DNA of 64,000 nt. Origin: M0108 sp044228795. Lineage in GTDB: Bacteria; Pseudomonadota; Gammaproteobacteria; Chromatiales; Chromatiaceae. Positions 32,478 through 39,866 of the stretch are shown here, piece after piece (positions within the stretch are counted from its first letter, which is position 1; each line of letters opens with the position of its first letter). The stretch is taken from assembly GCA_044228795.1 (NCBI GenBank), contig JBGAUE010000007.1, positions 1 through 64,000 of the forward strand, in the 5' to 3' direction. Position numbers and translations under genes: made by a program. Below the pieces are notes generated by a model. That model was not told the DNA's origin and ran no database searches. It saw only the letters and a list, made by a program, of their open reading frames with translations.

Positions 32478-33859
32478 ATGACGGTTATTCTCGGTTTCAA
32501 CGCCTTTCACGCCGACTCCGCCGCCTGCCTGGTGGTCGACGGCCAACGGGTGGGCGCGGTGGCGGAGGAGCGCCTGGGCGAACGCCAGAAGCACTGCCCG
32601 GCTTTTCCGGCCTAGGCCATCCGCCGGCTGCTGGCGGACGCGGGGCTGCGGCTGCGCGATGTCACCCCTGTCGCTCTGGCGCGGGACCCGGCGGCCAATC
32701 GGGCGGCGAAGCTGGCCTATGTGGCGCGGCACCCGCTCAATTCCGCCGGGGCGGTGGTCGAGCACCTGAGCCGCAATCGGCGCACCGAGGGCACTCTGGA
32801 GCAACTGGCCGCGGTCTGCGACGAGGACCCGGGGCTGGTGCATTTTCAGACGGTGGGCGTAGAGCATCACCTGGCCCTTATCGCCAGCGCCTATTATCTG
32901 TCGCCCTTCGAGGGGCTGACCGCCGGCTTCTCCTACGACGCCTCCGGCGACTTCGCCAGCCTGATGGCGGCGCACTGCGAGGGGACGCGGATTGAGGTGC
33001 TGGATCGGGTCACCCTGCCGCACAGTCTGGGGTTTTTCTATACCGCTCTGTGCCAATTCATTGGCTTTGATGAATTCGGTGGGGAATATAAGGTGATGGG
33101 CCTGGCGCCCTATGGGGAGGACCGCCATAGTGACCTAATGCGGGAGTTGGTGCGCCTGGATGACCGGCACTGGTATCGGCTGGCGGCGGGGTATTTTGGG
33201 ATGCATGAGGGCGGTGAGAGCGGGGCGGTGGATGCGACACAGCACATCGTCATGGGCCGCTTCTATACCGATCGGCTGAGCGCGGCCCTGGGCGCGCCGC
33301 GCAAGCGCGCCGAGCCCCTGACCCAGCGCGAGATGGATATCGCGCGCTCCACCCAGGTGCGTTTCGAGGCGGCGGCGTTGCACTGCCTGACCCGGCTGTA
33401 CGGTCTCGTGCCGACCTCGCGTCTGGCGATGGCGGGGGGCTGCGCCCTCAATGGGGTAGCCAATGCGCGCATTCAGCGCGAGACGCCGTTTCAGGAGCAT
33501 TATCTCCAGGCGGCAGCCTCCGATGATGGCACCTGTCTGGGGGCGGCCTATTACTGCTGGCATCAGATCCTGGGGCGGTCGGAACGCTTCCAGATGGAAC
33601 ATGACTTCTGGGTGCCGGGCTATACGGAGGAGCATCTTCGGAGGGTGGCGGAGGGCAGCGGCTTCCGGGTGCAGGCCTGCGCCGATGAGGCGGAACTGGT
33701 GGCGGTGGCGGCGGATCTGATCGCCGCGGGGCGGGTGACCGGCTGGTACCAGGGCCGCGGCGAATGGGGACCACGGGCCTTGGGCCATCGCTCTATCCTC
33801 GCCAACCCGGCCATCCCGACCATGAAGGAGACCCTCAATACCAAGATCAAGCGCCGCGA
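32478..33859 (+). pseudogene. Carbamoyltransferase pseudogene, 5' part
   Basis: Homologue of the gene at 12150. ATG 32478 starts 'MTVILGFNAFHADSAACLVVDGQRVGAVAEERLGERQKHCPAFPA', then TAG at 32613-32615 where the intact protein has Glu ('GFPAEAVRY'), a G-to-T change. The frame continues through 'VEHHLALIASAYY', 'GGEYKVMGLAPYG', 'MAGGCALNGVAN' and 'GEWGPRALGHRSIL' to 'KIKRRE' at 33859, where the group II intron begins. The rest is at 35914. Doubly inactivated. Confidence 0.9.
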
Positions 33860-33897
33860 ATTGGGTCAGAGGGGGCCGCAGCCCCCGTCTGCCCACA

Positions 33898-33927
33898 GAA
33901 CCGTGCGTACGGGTCCGTACACGGCTC
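33898..33927 (-). ncRNA. Group II intron domain V
   Basis: Minus strand GAGCCGTGTACG, loop, CGTACGCACGGTTC: the basal stem GAGCCGUG/CACGGUUC, a CG two-base bulge and an upper UACG/CGUA stem, with the AGC triad at positions 2-4. This is the catalytic hairpin of group II introns. A GC-rich hairpin at about 33870-33891 after it is probably domain VI. Confidence 0.85.
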
Positions 33928-33928
33928 C

Positions 33929-35242
33929 TCACGTAAGACGTATCCACTGACTCACCTCAAACCAGTGCGGTAACTGCTGGTCCGAGCGAATGGCTTGTCC
34001 CAATTCCCCAATGAACCAGCCGACTGGGTAGGCCCGCGTCACCGCAAAGGTGTTCGAGAGCGCCCAGCGGCTTTGGTTGGAGAACACTGCGCCTGCCGCC
34101 TGGCGGCGTGGCACGCCACGCTTGACCAGTTTTCGGAAGAGGTTCCGCCGACTCTTTTGTTGATCCACCAGGCGGGATCGCAATCGTCGCCGGATATGGG
34201 CTTCGATCTTCCTGAGCTGGGCGGGGTAGTAGGTCATCGCAAAATAGCTCGACCAGCCCACATACCAACTGTTGATCCGCTCGATACTCGTCTCCAGAGT
34301 CAGGTGGGTGCCCCGCGGCGTCAGCTCCTTGACCTTGTCCATCGCCGTTTGCAGGGCCTTGCGGGAGATCGCGATGGTATCCCCCACAATGGTTAGCCCC
34401 AGAAACTTGACCCGATCCGAACGGGCCACTTGGCTTTTCTCGCGGTTCACGACCAGTTTCAGTCTCTTCTCGATGTATCCGCCCATGCTTGCCATAACCC
34501 GTTCGGCCGCTTTGGGCGTCTTCACGAAGATGTTGCAGTCATCGGCGAACCGGAAAAATTCCAGGCCACGCCGCTCCAGCTCCTTATCCAGTTCGTCCAG
34601 GACGATGTTGCTGAGCAGGGGACTGAGCGGGCTGCCTTGAACGGCCTCTGCCGTGGAGGGGGTCACCAGGCCGTTGGCCATGATGCCGCTGCGCAGGATC
34701 AGCCCAACCAGGCGCAGGATGCGCTTGTCGGGTATCGTCTGTCCCAGGCGGGCGATCAGCCGATCATGGTGAATTCGGTCGAAAAATTTCGAGAGGTCCA
34801 GATCTACCACGTAGGGCTTGCCCCCAGCCACGATCTGCCGCGCCGCCTCCACCGCTTGGCCTTGGTTCCGCCCAGGGCGAAAACCGTAGCTGTGCGCGGA
34901 GAACAACGGCTCGAAGATCGGCTCCAATAGCAATTTCAGGGTGGCCTGAACCACCCGGTCGCGCACCGTCGGCACCCCAAGCAAGCGGATGCCCTGCCCA
35001 CCAGGCTTGGGGATCTCTACCCGCCGCACCGGTGAGGGTTCGTAAGTCCAGCTTTCCAATTCCACGGTCATCCGGCTTAGCTCGTCGTCCAGGCGTGTCT
35101 CGAACTCGGCAATCGTCACTCCGTCGATGCCGGGGGCTCCCTTGTTCTTGCTCACGCGCTGGAATCCCGCCGCCAGATATTCCCTGGCGCACAGGTCCTC
35201 GAAGAGTCTGTACTCGTCAGTCAATAGGTCTCTGCCGCTCAT
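33929..35242 (-). CDS. Group II intron reverse transcriptase/maturase
   Basis: 437 residues. Reverse transcriptase blocks: 'SKNKGAPGIDGVTIAEFE', 'VRRVEIPKPGGQGIRLLGVPTVRDRVVQ', 'FSAHSYGFRPGRNQGQAV', 'VVDLDLSKFFDRIHHD', 'GSPLSPLLSNIVLDELD' and the catalytic 'FRFADDCNIFV' (FADD form of YADD). The maturase (domain X/GIIM) region is 'NSWYVGWSSYFAMTYYPAQLRKIEAHIRRRLRSRLV'. No HNH endonuclease follows, which fits introns that home using replication forks. The frame is intact, so the element may still be mobile. Confidence 0.95.
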   Translation of the reverse strand: MSGRDLLTDEYRLFEDLCAREYLAAGFQRVSKNKGAPGIDGVTIAEFETRLDDELSRMTVELESWTYEPSPVRRVEIPKPGGQGIRLLGVPTVRDRVVQATLKLLLEPIFEPLFSAHSYGFRPGRNQGQAVEAARQIVAGGKPYVVDLDLSKFFDRIHHDRLIARLGQTIPDKRILRLVGLILRSGIMANGLVTPSTAEAVQGSPLSPLLSNIVLDELDKELERRGLEFFRFADDCNIFVKTPKAAERVMASMGGYIEKRLKLVVNREKSQVARSDRVKFLGLTIVGDTIAISRKALQTAMDKVKELTPRGTHLTLETSIERINSWYVGWSSYFAMTYYPAQLRKIEAHIRRRLRSRLVDQQKSRRNLFRKLVKRGVPRRQAAGAVFSNQSRWALSNTFAVTRAYPVGWFIGELGQAIRSDQQLPHWFEVSQWIRLT

Positions 35243-35913
35243 TTCACTCTCTCTTTCTGCATGGGCCCTTCAGCGATCACCGCACCCGCGATTCACCCGG
35301 CATCTACGTCCCGGGCACTCGCCGGCTCCCCTTGGGCTGGTCTCGGACCCACAGTCTCTAACAAGCTTCATCAACCGCTTACGTGTTCCGCCCTTCACCT
35401 CCGACATCCCGGTCGCTGATCCGGTGTTTTATCCTCCCCTACGTCACCGCAGGTTCTCCGGCACCGGCCTTTACGATTACTACGGCTTCATCTGAAGGCC
35501 CCCGTCCCATCACGCACGCGTCTCCGCGCCGCTTAGGGCTTAAGGTGTCGTAGTTACACCGACCCAGGATCGACGGCCCTTCACCGGGTAAGCTCGCTAC
35601 CTCTGTCCCCGCCCACCTACCTTCTTTACGCCCAGGGGTTACGAGGAGAATATCGGGCTTCGGTGATCGACGGCACCTCGCCCGGCCCTGTGCGCCTGAC
35701 CAAAGGTTCGCTCGCGCTTAGGTGGCGAGTTTGGACTCCGGCTTCTTTCAGATCCCTCATTGGCTCCCGTCCGGCAGCGGCCTTGCCGTCCTCCTCATCC
35801 GTAAGGTGCAGGGGGAGTTTCTTCGGGCACCCTTGCCTTCGCCTACATGTTCCCTTCTCCCAAGGGCCATGGCTGGACTTTCACCAGCTAGCCGGCGAGC
35901 ATGCCGGTCACAC

Positions 35914-36289
35914 GTCCTTCCGGCCCTTCGCGCCGAGCGTGCTGCGGGAGCTGGTGCCGACCTATTTCGAGCAGACGGTGGACAGTCCCTTTATGCAGCA
36001 TGTGGTCAAGATCCGCCCCGAATGGCGTGAGCGTCTGCCGGCGGTGACCCATGTCGATGGTACCGGGCGCCTGCAGACGGTGGATGCGGCTAGCAATCCG
36101 CTCTATTACCAGTTGATCGAGGCCTTCCGGCGCCAGACCGGCATCGGCATGGTGCTCAATACCAGCTTCAACGAGAACGAGCCCATCGTGGACACCCCGG
36201 AGCAGGCGCTGGATTGCTTCCGGCGGACGGATATGGATGCCTTGTGTCTGGGGCGTTGGGTGTTGACAAAGGCGCTCGCGTCGGCATGA
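35914..36289 (+). pseudogene. Carbamoyltransferase pseudogene, 3' part
   Basis: Continuation of the interrupted gene after the intron: '(E)SFRPFAPSVLRELVPTYFEQ', 'HVDGTGRLQTVDAASNPLYYQLIEAF', 'VLNTSFNENEPIVDTPEQALDCF', ending at TGA 36287-36289. An open frame from 35663 spans the junction but its first 80 codons are intron sequence. Confidence 0.9.
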
Positions 36290-36329
36290 CGCCTATAATT
36301 CCGTTGATTCTGATACTTGGAGGTGATCT

Positions 36330-36500
36330 TTGCCTACAGTCACGCTAACAGCCCACTATGACGGCGAGCGGATTCAATGCGATGAGTCCTATCCGCTACC
36401 GCCAAACGCCTGTTTGTTGGTGACATTGCTTGACCCAGCACCGGACATTGAACGGCAGCCTTGGTTTGACTGGGCTACGCAGCGTCTGGCAGCCGCCTAG
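36330..36500 (+). CDS. Small antitoxin-like protein, intact copy
   Basis: 56 residues from TTG 36330, preceded by GGAGGTG. 'PTVTLTAHYDGERIQCDESYPLPPNACLLVTLLDPAPDIERQPWFDWATQRLAAA' resembles short antitoxins that precede PIN or RelE toxins ('AHYDGxxIxLDExxxLPxxxxLLVTV'). No toxin follows on this strand; the next genes are the divergent mqsRA pair. The broken duplicate is at 28437, and the match extends upstream into GGCATGACGCCTA at 36283. Function inferred only from resemblance. Confidence 0.6.
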   Translation: MPTVTLTAHYDGERIQCDESYPLPPNACLLVTLLDPAPDIERQPWFDWATQRLAAA

Positions 36501-36542
36501 GGTGATAACGAGCCGGATTACGGCCCTGGGAACCTCAAGAAA

Positions 36543-37010
36543 TCACGATTTGAGTGTGCCCATGGGCGCCAGTTCAGCGGCGCTGGTGACTTCACCTTCC
36601 GTTCCTTTGGCGCTTAACTCGCCCAGCAATTCGGGATGTCGATCCAGCAGCTTGAGCAACCTGACCAAGGCCAGGGGCGGTTTGGTCTTGCCGTTCTCGT
36701 AACGCGAGAAGGCATTGACACCGCCGCCGAAAAGCTCGGCTGCTTCACGCTGGCCAAGATGGAGTTTCTTGCGCATGCCGGCGAAAAAGCTGGGATCGAC
36801 GATAGCGGCATTGACCTGCTTGTTGAAGGCCTGCATCTCGCGCATGACGCGATCAGTTTCAGCCATGTCGGTGATGGATTCACCACACGCCGGACAGAAG
36901 TCGGCCGTCACGGCCGGTATGAGGGTGGTCTCGCCCTTGTAGGTGTAGGGCATGTCGCGCGTGTCGTGGATCAGTTCCGCCGCGCCACAGACTGGACATT
37001 TCATGGTCAT
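36543..37010 (-). CDS. mqsA: MqsA-type antitoxin (zinc finger plus HTH)
   Basis: 155 residues. N-terminal zinc-binding 'MKCPVCGAAELIHDTRDMPYTYKGE..VTADFCPACGESI' has the four cysteines of MqsA (C-x2-C ... C-x2-C); the C-terminal XRE helix-turn-helix is 'GMRKKLHLGQREAAELFGGGVNAFSRYENGKTKPPLALVRLLKLLDRHPELL'. It neutralises MqsR and represses the operon. It overlaps the mqsR stop by ATGA. Confidence 0.92.
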   Translation of the reverse strand: MTMKCPVCGAAELIHDTRDMPYTYKGETTLIPAVTADFCPACGESITDMAETDRVMREMQAFNKQVNAAIVDPSFFAGMRKKLHLGQREAAELFGGGVNAFSRYENGKTKPPLALVRLLKLLDRHPELLGELSAKGTEGEVTSAAELAPMGTLKS

Positions 37011-37276
37011 AGCCCCTTGAAGGACACAATCAGCAGGTCGTCGATGACCGTCAGCTTCATGTAAACATCACCCCACTGGGTGCTTGGGCGATAGACGCCC
37101 TGCCACACCCTATGATCTGCATGCGTGGTCATGCTCTTGTAGAAATCCGCTGGCGTGAGGGCCATGACCACGGCCAGCATATCGGAGAGAGAAAAACCCA
37201 ACTCACTGGCACCCACTCGTGCAGCGTACGTGGACCGAACCTTGCCTGCCTCGACCAAGGACTTAACCACGGCCAT
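37007..37276 (-). CDS. mqsR: MqsR-type mRNA interferase toxin
   Basis: 89 residues from ATG 37276. 'VKSLVEAGKVRSTYAARVGASELGFSLSDMLAVVMALTPADFYKSMTTHADHRVWQGVYRPSTQWGDVYMKLTVIDDLLIVSFKGL' carries the family core including 'DFYKSMT', 'WQxVYRP' and 'LIVSFK'. E. coli MqsR has about nine more residues at its N-terminus (MEKRTPH..). In this sequence the upstream in-frame codons read I-E-K-G-T-P-H-C-K, with ATA at 37303-37301 where the start ATG would be, so the native start may have been lost. Confidence 0.88.
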   Translation of the reverse strand: MAVVKSLVEAGKVRSTYAARVGASELGFSLSDMLAVVMALTPADFYKSMTTHADHRVWQGVYRPSTQWGDVYMKLTVIDDLLIVSFKGL

Positions 37277-37314
37277 TTTGCAATGCGGTGTTCCTTTCTC
37301 TATGGCCGGAATCT

Positions 37315-37327
37315 AACCTACTTGGTT
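37315..37327. promoter_or_regulatory. MqsA-type operator
   Basis: AACCTACTTGGTT, one base from the MqsA palindrome AACCT-N3-AGGTT known for E. coli mqsRA, located 12 bases upstream of the ancestral mqsR start. A good candidate for autoregulation. Confidence 0.7.
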
Positions 37328-37429
37328 ATCTCTGGCAAGTGGGTTGGGTTGAAAGGGATGTTGGCAACTTACCGATCTGGCCGACGCCCATATTTATGGG
37401 GAACCCCCGGCCTGATCCAGGCCCGCAGG

Positions 37430-37590
37430 CGTGCTGAAAAGGTCCAAACTCCCAAACGAACCCATTTCAGTTCTGAACAGGGTTGCCCGGCCAGCGCCTT
37501 CATTCAGGAGGGCGTTCACACTCGCGGCGGTGCGGATGCGTTCGGACCGGCGCAGCCAGGTCTCGGTATCGGCCGCTGATACCAGATGGC
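37430..37590 (-). repeat. Rpn tail repeat, copy at 37.4 kb
   Basis: GTGCTGAAAAGGTCCAAAC, GTTCTGAACAGGGTTGCCCGGCC, TTCATTCAGGAGGGCG and CTCGGTATCGGCCGCTGATACC match the copies at 24.1 and 30.4 kb. It is joined to a glycosyltransferase tail, as at 19.15 kb. Confidence 0.65.
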
Positions 37591-37708
37591 ACGCGCTGCC
37601 AACCTAGCGGGCCTGACCTATTACCCGCTGCTGGGAATCTACGCGTACCTGATCGCGCTCAAAACGCAAGAATTGCGGCGCGACAGCGGCAGAGGGGAGG
37701 TAGCCTAA
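37591..37708 (+). pseudogene. Glycosyltransferase 2 C-terminal tail, copy 2
   Basis: Frame ending at TAA 37706 reads 'NLAGLTYYPLLGIYAYLIALKTQELRRDSGRG', a near duplicate of 19190-19312 (36 codons from the shared GCC to the stop in both). Followed by the same GC-rich hairpin. Confidence 0.65.
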
Positions 37709-37752
37709 AGCCCCTCCCCCCTGACGCGGGGGAGAGGTTGGGGAGAGGGGGA
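37709..37752. repeat. GC-rich dispersed palindrome (REP-like), copy 2
   Basis: CCCCTCCCCCCTGACGCGGGGGAGAGG then TTGGGGAGAGGGGG; see 19313-19356 and 60625-60668. Confidence 0.6.
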
Positions 37753-37754
37753 GA

Positions 37755-38050
37755 TCAGGCGGCAGCCTTCATAATAAAATCGACGTGGATGGCGTCATAG
37801 GGAAAGTGGATCTTCCCTGTGGTCGTTTTCTCCACGATGCCGGCCTTTACCAGTGCGGTGACGTCCGCATGGACCGCTTTGACATCGCGCTGGACGCGAC
37901 GAGCCAAGTCACGAATGGAGAGGGGCCTGTTCCCGTCATGACCTTGAGAATTTGCCAGCGTTTTGCGGTGAGCGCTTGCCAGAGGAGTTCCGGGGTCGCG
38001 AAACTGATCCGTGGCTCGCTCGGTTGCCCGGTCAGCCAGGCCTCGGCAAA
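37755..38050 (-). pseudogene. HTH transcriptional regulator/antitoxin with frameshift
   Basis: The 3' part of the minus-strand gene reads 'RPLSIRDLARRVQRDVKAVHADVTALVKAGIVEKTTTGKIHFPYDAIHVDFIMKAAA', a winged-helix with a beta-wing ending in 'PYDAI'. The N-terminal continuation 'GFAEAWLTGQPSEPRISFATPELLWQALTAKRWQILKVM' is in a different frame, with a one-base shift near 37935. Together they match the predicted DNA-binding antitoxins of the HVO_A0114 type. A protein from an internal start could still contain the helix-turn-helix. Confidence 0.65.
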
Positions 38051-38146
38051 GCCAGGATCTCGTCATCCCCACCGATACCTACTATGCCCTAGAGGACTTT
38101 GTAGCCGCCGCCTTTGCCGAGCACGTCCAGGACTGGCGACTTGGAA

Positions 38147-38242
38147 GAACCACTTGACCTGCCGGTGGACCTGATCGTCCGTGGCCATGACGACACCTCT
38201 CCGATTGCACTGATTGCCAAACACGAAGGTCGGCCGCTATGA
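38147..38242 (+). pseudogene. MNT nucleotidyltransferase C-terminal fragment
   Basis: Frame ends 'LDLPVDLIVRGHDDTSPIALIAKHEGRPL' at TGA 38240-38242, resembling the C-termini of minimal nucleotidyltransferases ('VDLIV...IA..G..L'). The stop overlaps ATG 38239 of the next frame (ATGA), the coupling expected in MNT-HEPN pairs. Confidence 0.5.
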
Positions 38243-38424
38243 CTGCCCATTTGCGTTTGATCCGTCAGAAACTTGATCATCTGACGCGGATACGCGCGTA
38301 TTTGGCCTATTCGCCTGCTCAGTCGCCGCCTTTCATGCCCATCAAGGTCTGGGCGGAGTTGACGCCCGAGCAGTATGAAACATTTGCGGCCTTCCGTGCT
38401 GCCGGCTTTGGGCGGGAAGGTTGA
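38239..38424 (+). pseudogene. HEPN-like frame, copy 2 (probable truncated chimera)
   Basis: 61 codons: 'MTAHLRLIRQKLDHLTRIRAYLAYS' then 'PAQSPPFMPIKVWAELTPEQYETFAAFRAAGFGREG'. The first half resembles the N-terminal helix of HEPN/HepT proteins and is duplicated at 19069; the second half begins at an internal ATG and looks like part of another small protein. A full HEPN domain would need about 110 residues with R-x4-6-H, which is absent. Could be expressed, but not as a canonical HepT. Confidence 0.45.
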
Positions 38425-38491
38425 CGCTGACGCGGATGATCTTGATACTCAAGATGACTCATGTGCCTATAAGATAGCCTCGGAAGACTTC

Positions 38492-38709
38492 ATGATGCAG
38501 CCAGCCAATGACGCCAGGTTTCGTGACATCACCGCCTGGATCGTCGCAGCGCTTGCTCCCGAACGGGTCCTACTATTCGGCTCCTACGCTTGGGGATCGC
38601 CCCATGCAGAGAGTGACCTTTATCACTATATTATTGTGCCTGATCAAACGGAACCGCCCTACCGCCTGGCGCGCCGGGCCTATCAGGCTTTGCATGGTGT
38701 CAGAATGCG
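38492..38709 (+). pseudogene. MNT nucleotidyltransferase N-terminal fragment with altered active site
   Basis: Reads 'MMQPANDARFRDITAWIVAALAPERVLLFGSYAWGSPHAESDLYHYIIVPDQTEPPYRLARRAYQALHGVRM'. The GSY-x-x-G-x5-SD-x-D motif of MntA-type enzymes is present except that the second Asp is replaced: 'SDLYHYIIV' instead of 'SDLDxYIIV'. After 'VRM' the frame passes into the antisense of the radical SAM gene end, so the fragment stops at about 38709. Inactive as read. Confidence 0.6.
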
Positions 38710-38723
38710 GTCGACTGCCGTTG

Positions 38724-39866
38724 CTAGGTCCCATACATCCTGGAAGCTGCCGCCGCCTGTTGGGTCGCTCTCTTTTCCATATGTCTAAACAAGGTGCTGT
38801 AGAGGAGGCAGTAGGGGTCTTTTGCGAATAGGCTCAGTCCCGCGGTGTGGGCCCGCACCGGGCAGCCACCGTGGCACAGCGCCAGGTAGTCACATGCGAG
38901 GCAGTCTCCCTGCATGAGATGGACGGGGCGCTCGGAAAAACGCTGATGTGCCCCACTGGTGCTAAGGAGCGCCGACAGGCTGTCGCCATCAAAAATGTTG
39001 CCGAAATGGGAATCCGGATAACTGGTGACCCAGCAGTCGCACTGGGCGACATAGCCTCTGGCATCGATGGCGAGGAGTTCATCGGTGCAGTTCTGTCCCC
39101 AGATGCACGGCAGCGTGGCGTGGCGATGAGAGAAGTAATTCATCAACTCGTCGAAAGGGCCGATGCGCACCTCGTCCCGGTCGTCGCGCTCAAGCCAGAC
39201 GTCGGCCAGTTCACAGTGGAATCTGGCCAGCTCCCGAACATCCAGTTGCATGTCACGCTTGACATCGTTGGTGCGACCGCCGGGAAAGGGTGTGTTGATC
39301 TGAAAATCCCGCACGCCGAGTTCGTCAACGAGGTGTTCGTAGAAGCGTGCGGCGCCGATCTCGAGCGTCGCCTGATTCAGCACCGAGATAACCTTGACGT
39401 CGATGCCGGCCGCGCGCGCCGCGCGGACCTTGCTTGACCAGAGGGCGTCATAATGCTCCGGGCTGCGCCCGCGCACCTTGCGGTATAGGTTGGGATAGTC
39501 GAGGGAGGTGCTCAGGCTGTTGCCAAACATCTCGGCGATGACGTGATTCCACTGAGGACTGTAGGCCAGCATGTTGGTCTGCAGGCCGTGCTCGACGCGT
39601 TTCCCGTGTGCCGCCGCGGCACTCTGGATCAAATCGAACGCCTGTTGGTACCAATCCGGCGCCAGGAGCATCGCCTCCCCACCCTGCCAGTGGATGGTGA
39701 GCGCCTGGATATGATTGACGTCCATGTGGTCCAGCACCTTGTCAATGATCGTTGCGAGGCGTTCCAGGGAGAGACGATCGCGGGTTCTGTCCTCGAAGCA
39801 ATAAGCGCAGGCGGCGTTGCACTCATTCGTGGACAACAGGATCAGGGACAAATGAGTTCTGTTCAT
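38724..39866 (-). CDS. Radical SAM/SPASM peptide maturase
   Basis: 380 residues from ATG 39866, which overlaps the upstream gene stop (ATGA). The radical SAM motif C-x3-C-x2-C is C16, C20, C23 in 'STNECNAACAYCFED'; 'IHWQGGEAML' is the SAM-contacting strand with the conserved GGE. The C-terminus is a SPASM domain: 'CIWGQNCTDELLAIDARGYVAQCDCW' followed by 'CLACDYLALCHGGCPVRA' and a last Cys in 'DPYCLLY', enough for two auxiliary 4Fe-4S clusters. Such enzymes modify RiPP precursors in the cytoplasm; GrrM, XyeB and FxsB relatives make cyclophanes. The precursor two genes upstream has W-x-N repeats, as expected for that chemistry. Confidence 0.9.
   Translation of the reverse strand: MNRTHLSLILLSTNECNAACAYCFEDRTRDRLSLERLATIIDKVLDHMDVNHIQALTIHWQGGEAMLLAPDWYQQAFDLIQSAAAAHGKRVEHGLQTNMLAYSPQWNHVIAEMFGNSLSTSLDYPNLYRKVRGRSPEHYDALWSSKVRAARAAGIDVKVISVLNQATLEIGAARFYEHLVDELGVRDFQINTPFPGGRTNDVKRDMQLDVRELARFHCELADVWLERDDRDEVRIGPFDELMNYFSHRHATLPCIWGQNCTDELLAIDARGYVAQCDCWVTSYPDSHFGNIFDGDSLSALLSTSGAHQRFSERPVHLMQGDCLACDYLALCHGGCPVRAHTAGLSLFAKDPYCLLYSTLFRHMEKRATQQAAAASRMYGT

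Larger units (their letters stand above)
33860..35913 (-). mobile_element. Group II intron, 2054 bp, complete boundaries
   Basis: Read on the minus strand the element begins GTGTGACCGG at 35913 (group II 5' consensus GUGYG) and ends ...CTCTGACCCAAT at 33860. Typical domain I sequence (GGTGAAAGTCC) lies near the 5' end, the reverse transcriptase ORF sits in domain IV, and domains V and VI follow it. Removing 33860-35913 joins GA and G to a Glu codon and restores 'KRRESFRPFAPS', exactly as in the intact carbamoyltransferase at 12150, which fixes both ends. The intron is antisense to its host gene, so splicing cannot rescue it. Confidence 0.93.

Noticed and set aside
28569..32615. Stop-codon recoding (amber suppression or selenocysteine) of the interrupted genes
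   Set aside because: Each stop replaces an ordinary residue (Trp, Tyr, Glu), there is no SECIS-like or pyrrolysine context, and intact neighbouring genes end in TAG.
35663..36289. 208-codon frame as an independent gene
   Set aside because: Its first part is intron sequence; only codons after 35914 belong to the carbamoyltransferase.
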